DNA of 20,384 nucleotides, from assembly GCA_934230965.1 (NCBI GenBank), contig CAKQFW010000011.1, positions 1-20,384 of the forward strand. The letters are read 5' to 3'. Positions 15,164-20,384 of this stretch are shown here, in pieces. Source of the DNA: an uncultured Prevotella sp. (GTDB taxonomy: Bacteria > Bacteroidota > Bacteroidia > Bacteroidales > Bacteroidaceae). The translations under genes were made by a program, and so were the position numbers. The stretch's first letter is position 1; each line of letters begins with the position of its first letter. Under the pieces are notes generated by a model that had not been told where the DNA came from, ran no database searches, and worked only from the letters and a program-made list of their open reading frames with translations.

Positions 15164-17671
15164 TCACTTCGATTTTATTTCAATGGTTTGCGACTCTAAA
15201 TCTACGCCCTTTGCCGTAAGCGAAATAGTAGCAGGCGTTTTACCCGACTGTATCACCACCAAGCACTTACCAAAGAAGGCATGACGCTCATGAGCCTTGA
15301 AACGCTCCATTGAGAAGGGGCTACCATTATCAACACCAGCTATTGTTGCGTCGCCCGTTAAAGAGAAAAAGATATTGTTTTCAGCCCAGGGACACAAGTT
15401 TCCCTTCTCGTCTACTACCTCAACAGCAACAAACGACAAGCTGCGGCCATCGGCCTTTATCACTTGCTTATCGGGGGTTAAACGTATATGATGCGGGGCG
15501 CCAGCCGTTTTCTGTGTCTTCTCGGCTATAATCTGTCCGTTTTTTCTGGCTACCACGCGTACCTCTCCGGGTTCATATGTCACTCGCCATGCCACATGAT
15601 ATTCGTGGTCGTCGCGTTTTTTGCGCACACCTTGCGACTTACCATTCACATACAGTTCAACCTCATCGGCCTGATTATAATAGCACCATAAATCAATGGT
15701 TTGTCCTTTAATCCAATTCCAGTGTGGAAAGACGTGTAACACAGGCGTCGTGGTCCACTCGCTCTGATACATATAGTAAGAATCTTTGGGGAAGCCAGCC
15801 AAATCTACCAGTCCGAAATAGCTACTGCGTGCGGGGAAATTAAAAGGTGTGGGCTCGCCTATATAGTCGAAACCTGTCCAAATAAACTGTCCTGCACAAT
15901 AGGGCGTGTGCTTCACTACATCCCAAGTGGTTTCATGAGTTGAGCCCCAATATGCGCACGAGTTGTCGTATGCCGAACAAAGGAATGTAGGATCGGTAAA
16001 CGGACGTTTGCGTCCTGGCATGCGATAAAGCGAGTCGCTCGGCATTCTATAATAGCCACGCGTTTGCAATGCCGACACCGTTTCAGTCATTAAGAACGGC
16101 TTTCCAGGAAAATTCTTCGGCACATCTTTCACCTTTTGTTGGTGATAGTTAAAGCCTATAACATCTAAAGCGCCACTTTTAAACAAGTTGTTATCGGGCG
16201 ACACCTCGTTGCATCCTGCCGTAACAAGGCGGGTGGGATCATAACGACGCACGATAGCAGCCAACACCTGAGTAAGTTTCGACTTCACATTGAGGGTAGT
16301 ATCATTCGACAGTGCACTCTTTTCGCGGCTATTGTTAAGCAAGATGTTAACATCTTCAAGTGCCATGCCCGAGTTATCTACCTTATTCCACTGCTCAAGC
16401 ACCTCGTTTCCGATGCTCCAAAGAATGATAGAGGGGTGGTTACGGTCGCGCAAAACCATATCGCGCAAATCGCGTTCATACCACGACTTAAAATGCAACG
16501 AATAGTCGTAAGGAGTTTTTCCTTGCAGCCAGCTATCAAACGATTCGTCAACAACAACAAAGCCCATACTATCGCAAAGGTCTAACAGTTCGGGAGCGGG
16601 AGGGTTATGCGAACATCTAATAGCATTGGCACCCATCTCTTTCATCATGATAAGCTGACGATGAAGCGCATCTTCATTAACAGCAGCGCCTAAACAACCT
16701 AAATCGCCATGCAAGCAAACGCCATTAAGCTTAATATTTTCACCATTTAAGAAGAAGCCCTTTTCAACATCAAATGCTATAGTTCTAAAGCCTATGGTAG
16801 TGGTTTCAGTATCTAACACACGACCATTTTCCACAATTTCGGTTGTTACCGTATAGAGATAGGGCGAGGCCAACGACCACAATTGCGGCTTTTGCGCACG
16901 CATTTGTTGGGTAACGGTGGCGCCTGAAGCCTCAACATTTAAAGTTTTCGTGGTTTGAGCCACTAATTGATGAGCCTTATTCCATAGTTTTTGGCGCACT
17001 GTAACCTTACGATTACGTCCGCTTGGGTTTTCAATCTGTGTATTAAGAGTAAGCTTCGCCACACCTTTCTTTACTTCAGGAATGGCTTGCACACCCCATT
17101 GAGCTACACGAATATCTGTCGACTTCATCAGATATACATGTCGATAAATGCCACACCCAGTATACCAGCGGCTATTGGGTTGTTCAGAGTTGTCTACCTT
17201 TACGGCCACAACATTATCGCCCTGTTTGTTCAAATAGGGAGTAAGGTCAAAACTAAAGCTAATGAATCCGTAGGGACGTGTTCCTACAAGTTTTCCATTT
17301 ACATACAACGATGTGTTCATATATGCTCCGTCAAAGTGAAGAACATAACGAGATGTGGCATCGTTATCGTGTAACGTTAAATGTTTTCTGTACCAACCTA
17401 TGCCACCAGGCAAGGCTCCACCCGTTGCGCCAGATGGATTTTGAGCATAGAAGTCGTCTTCTATCGCCCAGTCATGTGGTAAATTTAATAAGCGCCAGCC
17501 GCTATCATCAAACGACTTTTGATGGGGCGAATTGCCTTTATGTAAAGCAAAACGCCAGCCTTCATCCCACAAACAGCGTTCGAAAGCATAACCTTGTAAA
17601 GAGAAGAAACATAACATTATCACCATGAACGTGAATGTATGTTTAAAGAAAGGTTGGGCAAAAGTTTTCAT
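15164..17671 (-). CDS. GH2 beta-glycosidase (beta-galactosidase-like), periplasmic
   Basis: Encodes 835 residues. Signal peptide about 1-29. Domains in order: GH2 sugar-binding jelly roll (about 33-185, FDGAYMNTSLYVNGKLVG), immunoglobulin-like domain (190-297), TIM barrel (298-610) with acid/base E423 in LWSIGNEV and nucleophile E530 in FLMTETVSAL, a DUF4982-type domain (about 645-705, WTTTPVLHVFPHWNW and VELYVNGKSQG), and a GH2 C-terminal Ig-like domain (about 725-830). This layout is common in Bacteroidetes enzymes annotated as beta-galactosidase, but sugar specificity within GH2 is not predictable here. No lipobox. It begins 211 bp after GH16; that gap holds a long hairpin and no perfect promoter box. 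Confidence 0.94.
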   Translation of the reverse strand: MKTFAQPFFKHTFTFMVIMLCFFSLQGYAFERCLWDEGWRFALHKGNSPHQKSFDDSGWRLLNLPHDWAIEDDFYAQNPSGATGGALPGGIGWYRKHLTLHDNDATSRYVLHFDGAYMNTSLYVNGKLVGTRPYGFISFSFDLTPYLNKQGDNVVAVKVDNSEQPNSRWYTGCGIYRHVYLMKSTDIRVAQWGVQAIPEVKKGVAKLTLNTQIENPSGRNRKVTVRQKLWNKAHQLVAQTTKTLNVEASGATVTQQMRAQKPQLWSLASPYLYTVTTEIVENGRVLDTETTTIGFRTIAFDVEKGFFLNGENIKLNGVCLHGDLGCLGAAVNEDALHRQLIMMKEMGANAIRCSHNPPAPELLDLCDSMGFVVVDESFDSWLQGKTPYDYSLHFKSWYERDLRDMVLRDRNHPSIILWSIGNEVLEQWNKVDNSGMALEDVNILLNNSREKSALSNDTTLNVKSKLTQVLAAIVRRYDPTRLVTAGCNEVSPDNNLFKSGALDVIGFNYHQQKVKDVPKNFPGKPFLMTETVSALQTRGYYRMPSDSLYRMPGRKRPFTDPTFLCSAYDNSCAYWGSTHETTWDVVKHTPYCAGQFIWTGFDYIGEPTPFNFPARSSYFGLVDLAGFPKDSYYMYQSEWTTTPVLHVFPHWNWIKGQTIDLWCYYNQADEVELYVNGKSQGVRKKRDDHEYHVAWRVTYEPGEVRVVARKNGQIIAEKTQKTAGAPHHIRLTPDKQVIKADGRSLSFVAVEVVDEKGNLCPWAENNIFFSLTGDATIAGVDNGSPFSMERFKAHERHAFFGKCLVVIQSGKTPATISLTAKGVDLESQTIEIKSK

Positions 17672-17812
17672 TATAAATTGAGGTTCTTATGAGTTATTAA
17701 TAAGAGAATTACTTTTCTAATATCGTTTTCTAACCATTCGCACACATGCGCCATCATATCAAAACAAACAATTAAGATAATGCATAACGATAGTGGCTTA
17801 TTATTTTTTTAA

Positions 17813-17866
17813 GTATATCCTCCATATTCCTAACATGTAAAACATAAAAAATACTGGAGGATATAC
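17813..17866 (-). other. Long intercistronic hairpin between GH16 and GH2 genes
   Basis: GTATATCCTCCATAT (17813-17827) and ATACTGGAGGATATAC (17851-17866) pair over 15 bp with one bulge, around a 23-base loop. On the transcript it starts 17 nt after the GH16 stop. There is no U-tract after the 3' arm (it reads TTAAAAAAATAA), so it fits an mRNA-processing or stabilising element, or partial attenuation, better than a classic terminator. Confidence 0.6.
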
Positions 17867-17882
17867 ACTTTATATTATACGT

Positions 17883-19868
17883 TTATTTAACTACTATTTT
17901 ACGTCCTCCTACCAGGTAGATACCAGGAGCCAATGTGCCTTCTTTAAAGCTATTAGCCACCTTTATACCTGTTAACGAGTAAACAGCGTTGTTATGGGTT
18001 TGATGAGAAACTACCGAATTGATAGCAGTGGGTTCTTTCTCTTCGCCCAAAATACGCACACTGCGCAAGTAATATCCATTACCTGTTACGGCCAAGCCAT
18101 ATTCTTTCAACTCTTGAATGCCCTTGGCGCTCAACTCTACAGTGTATGTTTTTTCTTCAACACCTTCATCCAAGTTTACGATATGCCCGTACTTCTTATC
18201 TGAAGAAAGGTTGGGACGGTCGTGCTTATCTGGTGCGGGATCAGCAAACAGGCGCAAATACACCTTTGAGCCTTTCGATACATCTCTAACCGTGAGTTCC
18301 AATTTCTGTCCCTCGGTAAGGTTGCTAAATTGTACTGCCGGGATAAGCGACTCACCCCACTTAATCTGTTTAAAGCCAGCCCATTTGGTATTGGCTGCTG
18401 AATAACGGCAAACAGAGAACAAACGTATATTTTTACCTTTCACTACACAACCATTTGTTTTCAGTTCGTTAAGCAAGGTTTCGTTGTCAATAACAAATGT
18501 TACCTGCGCATCGTTTTGCGTTATCTCGGGTTTCACCGTTGTGATAGCGGTTCCAGCAGCATTATAGATATCAAGTGCGGGTTTTCCAGGATTGCGATAT
18601 TCAGACACGCTAAGGGGGTCAAAATCCATCACCAGCTGATCGCCCATTCTCAAATCAGCAAAGCGTTCTGCCGGAATGGTTACTTCTGCTGTTTCAGCTT
18701 TCCAATCCCAACTTACAGGCACCGAACCTAACCATAGTGGCTGGCTGGCACGTTTGTAAACACGTAGCCAATCAATATTCATTTCATAATTGCGAGGCAC
18801 CTTGTTCAAATCGCCACCATATTGAGGATCTAACTCGGGATATAAAATGCCGCCACCATTTCCGTCGGGTTTGCCACCAATACCACCTGTTATTGCTACA
18901 TCCCAGATATGATCAATGTCGCCCTTAATGTATTCGTCTTTCAGCATCTCGTTGTATTTATATATTGAGGTGCCTTCAATCTTATGCTCTTTCGTAGAGA
19001 ACACTGAACGCACTCTGCCATCTAACAAGAAGCTAACAGCAAAATGAGTGGCCGAGTCGCCTGGCAGCGGATCAATCTGTGCACCATACACATGATAATC
19101 GGCAGAGGGATCGAACGAAATTTCTCTTACGCGCTCAGAGAACGGGTTCAGATTATAGGTATTTTTCACTTTAATATTATTGTCACTATCCTTGTAGCGC
19201 GTGAGGCCATGCACCGATTGATGAATAGTTTTCTTACCCTTAAACTCGTAGGTATGTCCCTCCCAACTGTTCGTAATATTGGCATCGTCGTCATGTACGA
19301 AAAACTCTTCAAGGTCAATCTCAAAAGTGCTTGCGCCACCATTACGATGACGTAGCCATAAAGCCATCCATACACCTATTTCGTATGGTATTTTTGCCTT
19401 TACCTCGATACGCGAATAAAGAGGATAATATTTGTCGACATCTCTACTTGACAAGGCGCCCGACCACCATCCTATCTTTGTATAATCATGTTGGGGTTTG
19501 AGTGGATAACGCGGAATAACGCTATAATCGACAGTAGGATCAGTATAACCAGGGTTACGAAGACCTGTTTCAATGGCATCGCGTGTAGCACGAACGGTCA
19601 GAATACCATCGTTTACTGTTACCATGTTATCACGATAAGTTTGGGCCATACCCTGACTAGTATTATTACCAAAGGTTTCATAATAATAGTTACGGTTACG
19701 ATCACCGTAAAGGCCCCAAATAGATTTGTCTACTTCTGTGCCCTCAAACTCATCGCCAGGCAAATTGCTCCAACCTGGTAAGAGCGGAATCTGGGGCACT
19801 TCGGTTTGTGCACTTGCGCCAATGGCACCCATACTTAGGAAGCAAAGAGTAGTAATAATTGTTTTCAT
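17883..19868 (-). CDS. GH16 endo-beta-glycanase with tandem beta-sandwich modules and T9SS-like tail
   Basis: Encodes 661 residues from ATG 19868. This start is preferred over the in-frame ATG at 19901 because it begins a clean signal peptide (1-20, IGASA before Q) and has AGAGGA just upstream. The GH16 domain spans about 25-375 with the catalytic strand FEIDLEEFF: nucleophile E183, D185, and either E187 or E188 as acid/base. Family strands GVWMALWLRH and YEMNIDWLRVYKR are present. Residues about 385-495 and 510-615 are two related beta-sandwich modules of carbohydrate-binding appearance, each ending in a Leu-x-(E)LK-x-x-G pattern. Residues 617-661 (VYSLTGIKV, LAPGIYLVGGRKIVVK) resemble a T9SS type A sorting tail. 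Likely surface-exposed or secreted; cuts a beta-glycan internally. Substrate unresolved (laminarin, mixed-linkage glucan or an algal galactan). Confidence 0.88.
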   Translation of the reverse strand: MKTIITTLCFLSMGAIGASAQTEVPQIPLLPGWSNLPGDEFEGTEVDKSIWGLYGDRNRNYYYETFGNNTSQGMAQTYRDNMVTVNDGILTVRATRDAIETGLRNPGYTDPTVDYSVIPRYPLKPQHDYTKIGWWSGALSSRDVDKYYPLYSRIEVKAKIPYEIGVWMALWLRHRNGGASTFEIDLEEFFVHDDDANITNSWEGHTYEFKGKKTIHQSVHGLTRYKDSDNNIKVKNTYNLNPFSERVREISFDPSADYHVYGAQIDPLPGDSATHFAVSFLLDGRVRSVFSTKEHKIEGTSIYKYNEMLKDEYIKGDIDHIWDVAITGGIGGKPDGNGGGILYPELDPQYGGDLNKVPRNYEMNIDWLRVYKRASQPLWLGSVPVSWDWKAETAEVTIPAERFADLRMGDQLVMDFDPLSVSEYRNPGKPALDIYNAAGTAITTVKPEITQNDAQVTFVIDNETLLNELKTNGCVVKGKNIRLFSVCRYSAANTKWAGFKQIKWGESLIPAVQFSNLTEGQKLELTVRDVSKGSKVYLRLFADPAPDKHDRPNLSSDKKYGHIVNLDEGVEEKTYTVELSAKGIQELKEYGLAVTGNGYYLRSVRILGEEKEPTAINSVVSHQTHNNAVYSLTGIKVANSFKEGTLAPGIYLVGGRKIVVK

Positions 19869-19916
19869 AATTCCTCTTTTTAAGATAAATTTGTAAATCA
19901 ATAGTTATAGTTTGAT

Positions 19917-19987
19917 GAAGCATCTCTATCCTTTAAACGCATATCTGAGTAATATACCCGACCCGTTTATTGGATAGAGATTGCTTC
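19917..19987 (-). other. Long hairpin in the leader of the GH16 gene
   Basis: GAAGCATCTCTATCC (19917-19931) pairs with GGATAGAGATTGCTTC (19972-19987), one bulged base. After a 2x2 mismatch, TAAACG (19934-19939) pairs with CGTTTA (19964-19969), leaving a 24-base loop. In the transcript it lies 77 nt after the upstream gene's stop and 48 nt before the GH16 ATG, with no following U-tract. Confidence 0.65.
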
Positions 19988-20063
19988 TGCGATATGATAG
20001 AGGTTATAATCTATTATAATAGAAAGAAACGTCTTATATCATAGAGGGCAGAATGGCCTTCGG

Positions 20064-20384
20064 TTAAGGCTCTTCTATTACCGATTTCATCGTAACGAAG
20101 TTGATTGTTATCTTCGTTCCTGCCTTCCATACATAATCCTTATTAGGCTCACCTTCTCCGTTCTTACGATACAAGAAGTCGCCTGTTTCAGGATCAACAT
20201 ACACCTCACGTTTCCATGAGCCAAAGGTTTTTATGCCTTTTACGGCTGGTATCTGCGGATATATGCGCATACGACCACCCTTGGCAATGGTTGCGCTCAT
20301 GCTTTGGCCATCATCGTTAATTGTGAAATTAACCGATGCACCACCGCAGTCGCCAGAGAGTGTCAATGGCTGGATGGCTATTTC
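20064..20384 (-). CDS. C-terminus of an unidentified secreted-type protein (partial)
   Basis: An open frame enters from the right edge and ends at TAA 20064; 106 residues are visible. The visible part is beta-rich (SVNFTINDDGQSMSATI, KREVYVDPETGDFLYRKNG) and ends with a short acidic tail. No family is recognised. A TTG at 20366 could initiate, but the frame is open beyond it with similar composition, so the gene is taken as truncated by the window. Being directly upstream of a GH16 enzyme in the same orientation, it sits where many Bacteroidetes loci encode a surface glycan-binding protein after SusC/SusD; that role is a positional guess only. Confidence 0.7.
   Translation of the reverse strand, partial: EIAIQPLTLSGDCGGASVNFTINDDGQSMSATIAKGGRMRIYPQIPAVKGIKTFGSWKREVYVDPETGDFLYRKNGEGEPNKDYVWKAGTKITINFVTMKSVIEEP

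Noticed and set aside
19869..19901. Upstream ATG extending the GH16 protein by 11 residues
   Set aside because: It would put MIYKFILKRGI before a complete signal peptide; the ATG at 19868 has a purine-rich site just upstream.
20011..20022. CTATTATAATAG 12-bp palindrome upstream of GH16 as an operator
   Set aside because: It is A/T-only apart from its end bases in an A/T-rich gap, with no second copy and no promoter beside it.

Overview
The window looks like chromosome from a Bacteroidetes bacterium, most likely Prevotella or a close relative. The evidence is perfect Bacteroidetes-type promoters (TTTG, about 20 bp, TAnnTTTG), a HagA/gingipain-type cleaved-adhesin domain, C-terminal tails like type IX secretion (T9SS) sorting domains, and a polysaccharide-utilisation-type glycoside hydrolase cluster. 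All family names come from reading motifs; no database was searched.

Left part (1-6593, all genes on the minus strand). Read in the direction of transcription: a sigma54-dependent response regulator (6593-5154), a small secreted Ala/Pro/Glu repeat protein (4891-4562), a hybrid sensor kinase with receiver and Hpt-like tail (4332-1798), NADP-type glutamate dehydrogenase gdhA (1671-334), and the start of an rlpA gene running off the left edge (297-1). The most notable point is a textbook sigma54 -24/-12 promoter (5018-5003), alone in front of the small secreted protein. About 75 bp further upstream lies a 10-bp inverted repeat that could be the regulator's binding site. Kinase, regulator and repeat protein therefore look like a self-contained circuit whose output is the repeat protein.

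Middle (6594-11657). A 341-bp divergent promoter region leads to one large plus-strand gene (6935-11284). It encodes a 1449-residue secreted mosaic adhesin: cleaved-adhesin, fibronectin III, carboxypeptidase-regulatory-like, jelly-roll-like and propeller-like regions, and a T9SS-like tail. The 373-bp convergent gap after it holds a strong terminator for each flanking gene. It also holds a 22-bp-period array of small palindromes and two nearly identical 20-bp palindromes.

Right part (11658-20384, minus strand). Read in the direction of transcription: the C-terminus of an unidentified protein (20384-20064), a GH16 endo-glycanase with a T9SS-like tail (19868-17883), a GH2 beta-glycosidase (17671-15164), a GH3 beta-glucosidase (15147-12874), and a secreted metallophosphoesterase (12815-11658). 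The gaps are short or hold long RNA hairpins, and no promoter was found inside, so this reads as the downstream end of a polysaccharide utilisation operon. SusC/SusD would be expected beyond the right edge. GH16 would cut a polysaccharide at the surface, and GH2/GH3 would finish the oligosaccharides in the periplasm. The substrate cannot be read from the sequence; a beta-glucan is the simplest guess. By eye, the right-hand genes are more A+T-rich than the kinase, regulator and adhesin genes.
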